A stretch of DNA of 64,000 nt from Bin87 sp034423575. GTDB taxonomy: Bacteria; Chloroflexota; Dehalococcoidia; Lucifugimonadales; UBA3495. A model generated the notes under the pieces. It did no database searches. It worked only from the letters and a program-made list of their open reading frames with translations, and was not told the DNA's origin. Shown here piece after piece: positions 57,114 through 64,000 of the stretch. The stretch covers positions 1-64,000 of the forward strand of contig DAOUIF010000053.1 in assembly GCA_034423575.1 (NCBI GenBank), written 5' to 3'. The position numbers were made by a program, and so were the translations under genes. Every line of letters begins with the position of its first letter. Position 1 is the first letter of the stretch.

Positions 57114-58130
57114 TTGACCGCTGATCGCCAGTCCCCGGTCGTCGTCCTCGGCGCCACCACCTGGGGCACTACCCTCGCCGTCCTGGCTGCGCGTAACGGC
57201 GCCCCGGTGCGTCTCCTCTGCCGCACGTCAGACGAGGCGGAAGCGCTGCGCCGCGCCGGTGAGCACGCCCGTCGTCTGCCCGGCGTGCCGTTCCCCGACA
57301 CATTATCCGTCGAACATGACCCGGCGCCGGCCCTGCGCGATGCGTGTCTCGTCATAGTCGCCGTGCCGTCCGACCGTTTCCGGCAGAACCTGAAACGCAT
57401 CGCGCCCCACGTCCCGGCTGACGCGGTGGTTCTCAGCGTTACAAAAGGACTGGAACTGCCCGCCGGCCTGCGCATGAGCGAAGTGCTGGCGCAGGAACTG
57501 CCCGTGCATCCACCCGGACGGTTTGCCGTGCTGTCCGGCCCCAACCTGGCTGGCGAGATCATCAGCGGGAAACCCGCCCTCACCGTGGTGGCATCCGGCG
57601 ACGAGGAGGCCGGCCGGCTGGCCCAGGACACCCTGATGTCGCCGGCCTTCCGCATCTACACCAGCGACGACGTGGTGGGCGTGGAGATGGGCGGCGCGCT
57701 GAAGAACATCATCGCCCTGGCCGCCGGCATCGCCGATGGCATGGACGCGGGCAACAACGCCAAAGCGGCCCTGGTGACCCGCGGCCTGAACGAGATTGGA
57801 CGCCTGGGCATCGCCGCCGGCGCCCAGCTCATGACCTTCGCCGGCCTGGCCGGCCTGGGCGACGTGATGGCGACGTGCAACAGTCCGCTGAGTCGCAACC
57901 GGCGCGTCGGCGAGGAGTTGGCCCGTGGCCGTCAATTGCCGGACATCCTGGCCGACATGGGCGCCGTCGCCGAGGGCGTGAACACCACCGTGGCCGCTCT
58001 GGAAATCGCCGAGCGGTTGGACGTGGACCTGCCCATCACTCGCCTGATGTCGCAGGTGCTGTTCGAAGGGCTTCCCGCAGCGGAGTGCATCCCCGCGCTC
58101 ATGGAACGCCCGCCCCGCTCGGAGTGGTAG
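57114..58130 (+). CDS. gpsA: Glycerol-3-phosphate dehydrogenase [NAD(P)+]
   Basis: The 338-residue enzyme makes glycerol-3-phosphate from DHAP for phospholipids. The N-terminal NAD segment is VLGATTWGTTLAV, where the middle Gly of GxGxxG is Thr. The catalytic Lys lies in VVGVEMGGALKNIIALAAGI, and GLGDVMATC and SRNRRVGEELARG are typical. It starts at a TTG at 57114 without a strong ribosome site. Confidence 0.92.
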   Translation: MTADRQSPVVVLGATTWGTTLAVLAARNGAPVRLLCRTSDEAEALRRAGEHARRLPGVPFPDTLSVEHDPAPALRDACLVIVAVPSDRFRQNLKRIAPHVPADAVVLSVTKGLELPAGLRMSEVLAQELPVHPPGRFAVLSGPNLAGEIISGKPALTVVASGDEEAGRLAQDTLMSPAFRIYTSDDVVGVEMGGALKNIIALAAGIADGMDAGNNAKAALVTRGLNEIGRLGIAAGAQLMTFAGLAGLGDVMATCNSPLSRNRRVGEELARGRQLPDILADMGAVAEGVNTTVAALEIAERLDVDLPITRLMSQVLFEGLPAAECIPALMERPPRSEW

Positions 58131-58167
58131 CCGCGTCCTGAGTGGCAGCAAGGCGAGTGGCCACCAG

Positions 58168-58497
58168 TTATTGCCACCAGCCGGAGCCGCGGAGGCGGCG
58201 CATCAGGGCGCGCACCAGCGGTACGCTGATGTTGGCTGCCGATTCTTCATCATCGTCATCCTCGCCCATGGAAACGTACACCAGGTTGCGGTTCCGGCGG
58301 ACACGGGCCGGGATTTCCCGGTATTCCAGGTATTCGTTCATCAGCCGCTCCAGCAGCACCGCCAGCAGATCCGGGTCGGCCCCATCGATGGCCATCTGGT
58401 ACATGGGAGATTGCCCCAGACGCGGGGCCATCCAGTCGGCCATCTCCTCGATGCCGGCATCGTCAAAGGGATTGCCCCACTGGACTTTCTCGGTCAC
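58168..58497 (-). CDS. Hypothetical protein, 109 residues
   Basis: The chosen start is GTG 58497 with GGAG upstream; the frame is open to 58539. It has PFDDAGIEEMADWMAPRLG and a very acidic loop (GEDDDDEESAANI). No family is recognised. It lies between convergent gpsA and the Fic gene end. Confidence 0.55.
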   Translation of the reverse strand: MTEKVQWGNPFDDAGIEEMADWMAPRLGQSPMYQMAIDGADPDLLAVLLERLMNEYLEYREIPARVRRNRNLVYVSMGEDDDDEESAANISVPLVRALMRRLRGSGWWQ

Positions 58498-58559
58498 GCC
58501 GCTTCTCCCGACAACCTGGTTGGCCTCTGATCTTATCACTCCGCCGGCGCCGGCCCACG

Positions 58560-59729
58560 TTACAATGGCTCCGTCCCCTCGCTCAGGATGGACAGGTATT
58601 GATCGTAGGCGAACAGCCGGTTGCGCCGCTGCCCCGTGATTTCGCGGACGATGCCCAGGTCAACCAGCGCGCGCATCGTGGCGGATACCGCCCGAAATGA
58701 CAACTGGGTATGTTGGGCTGCATCCGACAATGAAAGAATGGGGTGCGCCGTCAATACTTGGTGCATTTGCAAGGCAGTGATAGCCCGGCGACCGCTTTGT
58801 CGGATGAGGCTGCGGTCCGTCTCGAACAGGCGAGACAGGCGCAGCGTCGTTTCCGCCGCCTCAGTGGCGGTTTCGCGCACCCCATCCAGGAAAAACAGCA
58901 GCCATCGTTCCCAGTCTCCGGTGTGACGCACCCGATCCAGCATTTGGTAGTAGACGGATCTGTGCCGCTTGAAGAACAGGCTTAGATACAGCACCGGATC
59001 CTGCAACGCTCCGGCGTGGCAGAGCAGCAGGGTAATCAGCAGCCGTCCGACTCGACCGTTCCCATCGAGGAACGGATGGATGGTTTCAAACTGCAAATGG
59101 GCAAGACCTGCCCGCAAAAGAATAGGCATCCCATCATCGCTTGCATGACAAAAGCTTTCCAAGTCACCCATACATTCGGACACCAGGTGGTGGGGAGGTG
59201 GCACGGAGTCGGCCTCGCCGGGTCTTCTTCCGCCGATCCAGTTTTGCGAGGTGCGAAATTCTCCTGGGTGCAAGTGACTGCCGCGTCCACTGGATAGCAG
59301 GATGCCGTGCATCTCTCGAAGCAGCCGGTTGGACAGAGGGAATCCGCTGCGCATCCGTTCCAGCCCGTGTTCCATAGCAGCCACGTAATTCGATACTTCG
59401 GCTAGGTCGTCGACAGGCACGCCTGGAACCTCGGCCACTTCGGACAGCAGCAAATCCGCCAGCGATGATCGAAAGCCTTCAATCTGAGAAGACAGCACTG
59501 CCTCTTTGCGCACGTATGCGTAAATGAAAAGCGCCTTGTCCGGTATCAAGGAGGAGGTGGCGCTCAATCCTCCCAGCGCAAGGGACGCTGCTTCCAGGGT
59601 TTGCAGGAACTGACCGTCCAGTTCCAAAGGTGGATCCGGCGGCAACGGGTCAGGTACAAAGGCGCTGATCCGTTCGCCGCCAACCACCCGAACCTCGTAA
59701 CGTCCAATCGCCCCGCGTTCCATCGCCAT
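58560..59729 (-). CDS. Fic-domain AMP-transferase-like protein
   Basis: The 389-residue protein has the Fic motif HPFLDGNGR (218-226) with the catalytic His. The N-terminal inhibitory helix has SSQIEG (80-85), with the Glu84 that blocks the ATP site in class II Fic proteins. A winged-helix-like C-terminal region is present. It should attach AMP or related groups to a protein target, under self-inhibition. Confidence 0.92.
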   Translation of the reverse strand: MAMERGAIGRYEVRVVGGERISAFVPDPLPPDPPLELDGQFLQTLEAASLALGGLSATSSLIPDKALFIYAYVRKEAVLSSQIEGFRSSLADLLLSEVAEVPGVPVDDLAEVSNYVAAMEHGLERMRSGFPLSNRLLREMHGILLSSGRGSHLHPGEFRTSQNWIGGRRPGEADSVPPPHHLVSECMGDLESFCHASDDGMPILLRAGLAHLQFETIHPFLDGNGRVGRLLITLLLCHAGALQDPVLYLSLFFKRHRSVYYQMLDRVRHTGDWERWLLFFLDGVRETATEAAETTLRLSRLFETDRSLIRQSGRRAITALQMHQVLTAHPILSLSDAAQHTQLSFRAVSATMRALVDLGIVREITGQRRNRLFAYDQYLSILSEGTEPL

Positions 59730-59826
59730 CCCGTCCCTTATTGTACTTTCGGTAAATAACCGACGGCACTATTATACTTTAGCGCCGTAAACGCAAATAA
59801 GACTGTCGATGCGTCTGCGTCAATCC

Positions 59827-61872
59827 CTACACCCCCGTCAGCCACCACCGCGCCGCGCCCTCTCCTCCAGGCCCCGCGGCGATCTCCACGCCCTCCAGCA
59901 GCCACGCGCCGCTGATGCCCTGCGCCGCGGCGCGCAGCTCCACCACGTCCGACAGCCGGCCCTCTGCCACGGCGCGAGCGTTGGAATCTGCCAACAGCGG
60001 CAAGGACGCCTCCAGGTGCGCGCGCCGCGCCGAACGTTCCGCCAGCCGCGCCTCCGCGCCCGCCTGCGCAGCCGCGTAGTTGTCGACGTACCGGCAGATA
60101 ACCAGGGCCCCGACTGCGGACGCGTCTCCGGCGCCGGCCCGGTGGGCGGTGGTCGATTCCGTCCGCCAGCAGTGATCGGCCGACAGGCTCAGGGTTTGCA
60201 GGTAAGCCCGATCACTCCCGGAGTTTTGGATTCGCAGCATCCAGCCCCGGCCGGCCACGCCCGATTCCGCTTCAGTCAGCAATTCCACGGTAATATCGCC
60301 GGTTACGTCGGCGCCCTCCCCAGCCGCGTCGTCCGTCGCCGTGTAATCGGTTTGCGCCACTGGAGTTTGCACTCTTCCAATCGCCTCCCAAGCTTCCGAG
60401 GCGGCCAGGACCAGGCGTTCCCGACCCGGTTCGATTGCCAGCGGCTCATTCAGGCTCCAGACCCTTTGCGGGCCCTCATCGGCCAACCTCCGGTAGCGGA
60501 ACACAACCGCGCTCTCCGCAGCCGACGCTCCATCGTCCCACCTCAGGTTCGCGGCGTACGGCCTGGTTCCTCCGGCGGTGTCGGCCAGGTCAATCCTGGC
60601 CAGCGATGTCGGGTCGGCGTGCGAACGTATATCCGACCGCAGCGCCGAGGATTCGAGGCGAACCCGTCCGTGCCCGTCGGTATAGACCAGACCGTGCTCC
60701 TCCCGCTGCAGCCGGCGCAGCGCTCGCGCGGCCGAGACTTCCCAGACCGACCTTGGCCCGCCTGTCAGCAGGTTGCGACCCGAGTCCAGCCGGTACTCCT
60801 CGGGCACGAGGCCAGACCATGCGAGTATGGAAGCGGCCACGTCACCGGAGCGCATGGACCCACCCGGCAGGACGCGGCGCAATCTCACTGAGCCCAGCCG
60901 GCGCATCACATCTGCGGCTTCGAGCCGGCAGGTGCCCGCCGCGTAGTCGGGGGAGATGGCGGTCACCCGTCCGCGAAATAGCCCGCGGCCCACCCCGAAT
61001 TCGCCCCAGCGATCCGCCGTGTTGCGGAAGCTGTGCCACAGTCCGTGCCGTCCGGAGGCCGGGGGGCTGGCGATTTCGTTGGCCGTGAGCAGGGTGCGGC
61101 CGGCGGGGTCGCTGGCTTCCAGGTTGATGGCATGCACCCGAACGCTGTCCGCAGTCTGCTCGATTTCCAGATCGTGCCACACTGCCTGTGCCAGGGGGCT
61201 TCCGGCCGCGACTTGGGTCACCGTGGAGCCGGACACCCGCTCCAGGATGGTGGAGACGTGGTCAAACCTTAGACGCAGGTAGTCGTTGGCGGCAACGCAT
61301 CGCAGCACGAAACCGCCCTGTCCGTTGGTCGCCCTGAGGTAGCGCGCCCTTAGTGTGGCGTTGGCGTCGCCGGTGTCCAGCAGCGCCAACGCATCCGCGG
61401 GAGGAAATGACCCCACTGTGCCCCGGACCGCCCCGTCCCGGATCGCAAAGCCGTTTCCCGCCGTGGCGATCACCTCCCATCGAGCGTAGCCGAACCCTGC
61501 GGCTCGTTGATCCAGGTCCTCGGACCCCGCCCCAGTGGTGGCGAAGTCGTCGTGCAGCCGGCTGATCCACAGCCTCGCTTCGCGCCCCGGCCTGAGGTCA
61601 GACCCCGGCGGCCCGCCATCGCTGCCGGGGGTGTATCTGTGGTCCGCGTTGTTCAGGGTCAGCTCCAAGGTGGCCGGGGCGGCGAACTCGGGTACCGGCA
61701 AACCCCGGCGTCCCCAGCCCCAGCGCAGGCTCAGCACGTCGTCCGATATGTCAACGTCCTCCGTGCCCCAGATCCCGTCGCCGGCCCAGTTGACCCAGAC
61801 CTGCCAGCGCAGCCCGAGGATCGAAGCCGGCCCGCCCGATAGCGGCGATATTGCGTCAGTGTTCGTAGTCAT
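59827..61872 (-). CDS. Phage tail-like or secreted beta-rich protein
   Basis: The 681-residue protein has an N-terminal part, WQVWVNWAGDGIWGTEDVDI, resembling phage tail or baseplate proteins, then a jelly-roll-type part (LRATNGQGGFVLRCVAANDY, AVWHDLEIEQTADSVRVHA). The C-terminal part ends with AQGISGAWLLEGVEIAAG. No other tail, capsid or lysis gene is in the window, so it may be a phage or tail-element leftover or a domesticated protein. The start ATG is at 61872. Confidence 0.6.
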   Translation of the reverse strand: MTTNTDAISPLSGGPASILGLRWQVWVNWAGDGIWGTEDVDISDDVLSLRWGWGRRGLPVPEFAAPATLELTLNNADHRYTPGSDGGPPGSDLRPGREARLWISRLHDDFATTGAGSEDLDQRAAGFGYARWEVIATAGNGFAIRDGAVRGTVGSFPPADALALLDTGDANATLRARYLRATNGQGGFVLRCVAANDYLRLRFDHVSTILERVSGSTVTQVAAGSPLAQAVWHDLEIEQTADSVRVHAINLEASDPAGRTLLTANEIASPPASGRHGLWHSFRNTADRWGEFGVGRGLFRGRVTAISPDYAAGTCRLEAADVMRRLGSVRLRRVLPGGSMRSGDVAASILAWSGLVPEEYRLDSGRNLLTGGPRSVWEVSAARALRRLQREEHGLVYTDGHGRVRLESSALRSDIRSHADPTSLARIDLADTAGGTRPYAANLRWDDGASAAESAVVFRYRRLADEGPQRVWSLNEPLAIEPGRERLVLAASEAWEAIGRVQTPVAQTDYTATDDAAGEGADVTGDITVELLTEAESGVAGRGWMLRIQNSGSDRAYLQTLSLSADHCWRTESTTAHRAGAGDASAVGALVICRYVDNYAAAQAGAEARLAERSARRAHLEASLPLLADSNARAVAEGRLSDVVELRAAAQGISGAWLLEGVEIAAGPGGEGAARWWLTGV

Positions 61873-61999
61873 GCTCGTCTCTGGACCTCCAAAAAAGCGG
61901 TTGGTCCTTTTGATTGCATGGCGGTTGAAGTATTTCGTTGGTCTATTGGCGCAAATGCGTGAAAACGATTAGCATCGGGGTGCGCAAGGAGTAAAGAGC

Positions 62000-62656
62000 A
62001 TGGCCAGGCACTGGATCAGCTATAGCGTCGACCGGGATCCGCGACGGCGGCGCCAGGGCTGGCAGTGGCGATGGCCGTGGAACTGGGGCCGGGGCCCTCG
62101 CTATGGTCGCCCCCATGTCGTGCACATCCAACCCACCCGTCAGCGCGTCCGTTCCAACGACGGCGAACGGCGCCGCATCTGGCCGTGGCTTCTGCTCCTG
62201 TTGCTGCTTCTGCTGCTCCTGGGTCTTTTGGCATGGCTCCTCTTGGACGAACCGCAGCGGTCCGGCAGTGCCGGCCGGACCAACGGCGGGAGCCAGCCCG
62301 GCGCGGCCGCGGACCTGGTTCCCGGGGGCGGCGTTCCTCCAATCGACTCGGCCCTGGCGCTGACCCGTGCCGACGACGGCGGCACCATGGTTTCCGTGCC
62401 CGACCGGCCTACGCTGCGCCTTGGCGATGACGCAAAGGTCCTGGACCTGGGCGACGGCGCCTGCCACGACCAGCGCTACGTCCTGATGACCGACGGCAAA
62501 GCCGTACCCATAGAGGAACTCGATGAAGCGACGGTCGAGGCGCTGGCCCGGTCCGATGTACCCATCGACACCGTCGCCCTCAGCCCGGATGTCGGCACCA
62601 GTGCCCTCCGCACCATCGCCTCCCGCACTGGCGGCACCTTCATGAAAATGGATTGA
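62000..62656 (+). CDS. Membrane protein with C-terminal VWA-like fragment
   Basis: The 218-residue protein has a basic N-terminus, one Leu-rich membrane helix (WPWLLLLLLLLLLLGLLAWL, about 61-80) and a Gly/Ala linker. Its end, VPIDTVALSPDVGTSALRTI plus ASRTGGTF, looks like the last strands of a VWA domain. The metal site DxSxS is not present, so it could be a reduced or broken VWA protein. Confidence 0.6.
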   Translation: MARHWISYSVDRDPRRRRQGWQWRWPWNWGRGPRYGRPHVVHIQPTRQRVRSNDGERRRIWPWLLLLLLLLLLLGLLAWLLLDEPQRSGSAGRTNGGSQPGAAADLVPGGGVPPIDSALALTRADDGGTMVSVPDRPTLRLGDDAKVLDLGDGACHDQRYVLMTDGKAVPIEELDEATVEALARSDVPIDTVALSPDVGTSALRTIASRTGGTFMKMD

Positions 62657-62684
62657 ACTACCCATGTGACGGTGGCTATTCGTG

Positions 62685-63407
62685 ATGCTCACTCAACATA
62701 CTGCCCAGACGGCCCAGGCTTTCTTCGACGCTGCCGACCAGCATTTCGAGGACGAGGAGCCGCTGCTGGCCTACGACAACCTGTGGAACGCCGCCGCCCA
62801 CGCCCTGACCGCAGTATCGGATGCGCGGGGCTGGCCCACCGGCGACCTGCAGGACCTGAGAACCAACGCGGAACGCCTGGCCAGCGAGGCCAGCGACCAC
62901 CACCTGCGCCACCAGTTCGCCGTGGCCCTGCAATTCCGCGCCAGGTTCAATGAAGGCTTCGTGGAGCGGCACCAACTGGCCGACTACTGCCGCCTGATGC
63001 GCGAATTCGTCGACCGCATGCTTGTCCTTCTGGACGCCTACGGGCAGGTTGCTCCTCAGTCTCCCCAGGAACACGCCGGCGCGGCACGGGACTCTTTGCA
63101 GTCTGCCGAAGCCCACTTCGCGGCAGGAGACAACCCCGCCGGCTCGGATCGGCTCTGGCAGGGCGCCGTCCACGCGGTGACCGCCGTGGCCCGCCAGCGC
63201 GGTTGGCCCAGCGAAGACCACCACGCGGTGAAGGCCGTCGCCGACCGCCTCGCCGCCGGCGATCCCGCCGTCATCGCCGGCTTCTTCGCCGCCCAGCAGT
63301 TTCACGCCAACGCCACCCACGACTTCATGGAGCCCGACGACATCACGCGAGGCCTCCCGCTGGTGCAGGACTTCGTGAAACGGGCTCTGGCCCTGTTGGA
63401 CCATTGA
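62685..63407 (+). CDS. Helical protein with two tandem PaREP1/HEPN-like units
   Basis: The 240-residue protein (start ATG 62685, or GTG 62682) contains two related units of about 110 residues. Unit 1 has AYDNLWNAAAHALTAVSDAR and GWPTGDLQDLR; unit 2 has GSDRLWQGAVHAVTAVARQR and GWPSEDHHAV. Both have a later FHA or FRA-type helix. The pattern resembles the protein at 45831. Role unknown. Confidence 0.65.
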   Translation: MLTQHTAQTAQAFFDAADQHFEDEEPLLAYDNLWNAAAHALTAVSDARGWPTGDLQDLRTNAERLASEASDHHLRHQFAVALQFRARFNEGFVERHQLADYCRLMREFVDRMLVLLDAYGQVAPQSPQEHAGAARDSLQSAEAHFAAGDNPAGSDRLWQGAVHAVTAVARQRGWPSEDHHAVKAVADRLAAGDPAVIAGFFAAQQFHANATHDFMEPDDITRGLPLVQDFVKRALALLDH

Positions 63408-63487
63408 GTCTGGAGCAGCCACCGTTGACTCCTTTGGATTACTGCGCCATAGTTGTATCGCCATTTCCTAGCCTGTGGGTTCCGACG

Positions 63488-63856
63488 TTGATTACTCAAG
63501 CGGATTACTACCTCTTCGGCTTTCTGGGCTTTATCGTCCTGTTGCTGATTGCCATCCTCGGCGTCCTTTACCGGCAGTCCCGTGCTATCGGCCGGCTGGA
63601 GGGCGAAGTCAACAGTCTCGGCCAGCAAATGCGGGAAATGAACGCCGGCCTTAATGCCCGTATTAACGAGGTGAACGCCAGCCTCACCGCTCGCATTGAA
63701 CGACTGGAGGAGCAGATGGCGAACCTCCGCGAGCAGGTCGCCGAGGTCCGGGGCCTGCTGGTATCCCTGCACGAGCGCGTGGACCTGCTGACGCGCCACC
63801 GGCATGACGACGCCGGCCGCGTCGTCATCACCCCCGAAGAGGTCGCCGCAGATTGA
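63488..63856 (+). CDS. Membrane-anchored coiled-coil protein
   Basis: The 122-residue protein (start uncertain, TTG at 63488) has one membrane helix (YLFGFLGFIVLLLIAILGVL) followed by a coiled coil of about 75 residues, with repeats such as MNAGLNARINEVNASLTARI. It ends RHRHDDAGRVVITPEEVAAD. Similar in design to 55243. The remaining bases to the window end hold nothing recognised. Confidence 0.65.
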   Translation: MITQADYYLFGFLGFIVLLLIAILGVLYRQSRAIGRLEGEVNSLGQQMREMNAGLNARINEVNASLTARIERLEEQMANLREQVAEVRGLLVSLHERVDLLTRHRHDDAGRVVITPEEVAAD

Positions 63857-64000
63857 TCCCACCCGCGGCGTCTTTTCGCTGGTCCGTTTGCCAATTTCCC
63901 AATACGCCGATATTTGCCGGTCCTCAGTGCCGGCCCACAGTAATGGAAAGGTTAATGATGCTTTCTCCCGCAAAATACGTCCTGCATTGGTGTCGGCTCC

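Noticed and set aside
59809..60891. Long plus-strand frame opposite the 681-residue protein
   Set aside because: Arg/Pro-rich mirror frame; the minus-strand frame shows normal protein composition.

Overview
The window is GC-rich, densely packed bacterial DNA with no rRNA or tRNA gene that I can see. The gene content suggests a Chloroflexota member, possibly of the SAR202/Dehalococcoidia type. The pointers are many single-copy oxidative or xenobiotic-type enzymes (an LLM flavin oxidoreductase, an epoxide hydrolase with EHN domain, acyl-CoA dehydrogenase, a GMC oxidoreductase, a dihydroxyphthalate-decarboxylase-like protein), DUF1501/DUF1800/NHL proteins, and many short palindromic repeats between genes. 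This placement is an inference, not a phylogenetic result.

Layout. 1-9 kb: a truncated FN3/sensor/LivJ-type binding protein at the left edge, an asparaginase-like protein with altered active-site motifs, a cyclophilin, an MFS carrier, an alpha/beta-hydrolase plus enoyl-CoA hydratase pair, a nitroreductase, and a broken dcd-like gene. 9-15 kb: a minus-strand cluster of DUF1501, an NHL propeller, DUF1800 and a GMC oxidoreductase. 15-26 kb: a VapBC pair, an SGNH hydrolase, molybdate uptake genes modABC, the DUF3090/SCO1664 pair, and gcvH/gcvT. 27-38 kb: an A-type Fe-S carrier and a YgfZ/GcvT-like folate protein, a DUF433/DUF5615 pair, a serine hydrolase, pyrE, nadD and obg, a PIN/RHH pair, and a polysaccharide deacetylase.

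38-50 kb is an accessory region rich in defence and toxin-antitoxin-like genes: a Toprim-like DUF4276 protein with an ABC-type ATPase, an Abi_2 HEPN protein, a TPR-PIN-MNT/HEPN operon, HicBA, and a short gene with an in-frame TGA followed by a bacterial SECIS-like hairpin (a candidate selenoprotein). 50-64 kb holds HemW, a more AT-rich island with a P63C protein and an orphan transposase zinc ribbon, epoxide hydrolase, an LLM oxidoreductase, gpsA, a Fic protein, a tail-like protein, and helical or coiled-coil proteins of unknown role.

At least four families of palindromic repeats are scattered between genes. One family supplies the last residues of NadD. Another separates modB from modC and gcvT from gcvH, and one copy has direct repeats at its flanks. 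The most notable items are the candidate selenoprotein at 47519-47848, the ATPase/Toprim/Abi_2 group at 38190-41432, the TPR-PIN-MNT/HEPN operon, an Obg with altered G motifs, and the interrupted binding protein at the left edge.
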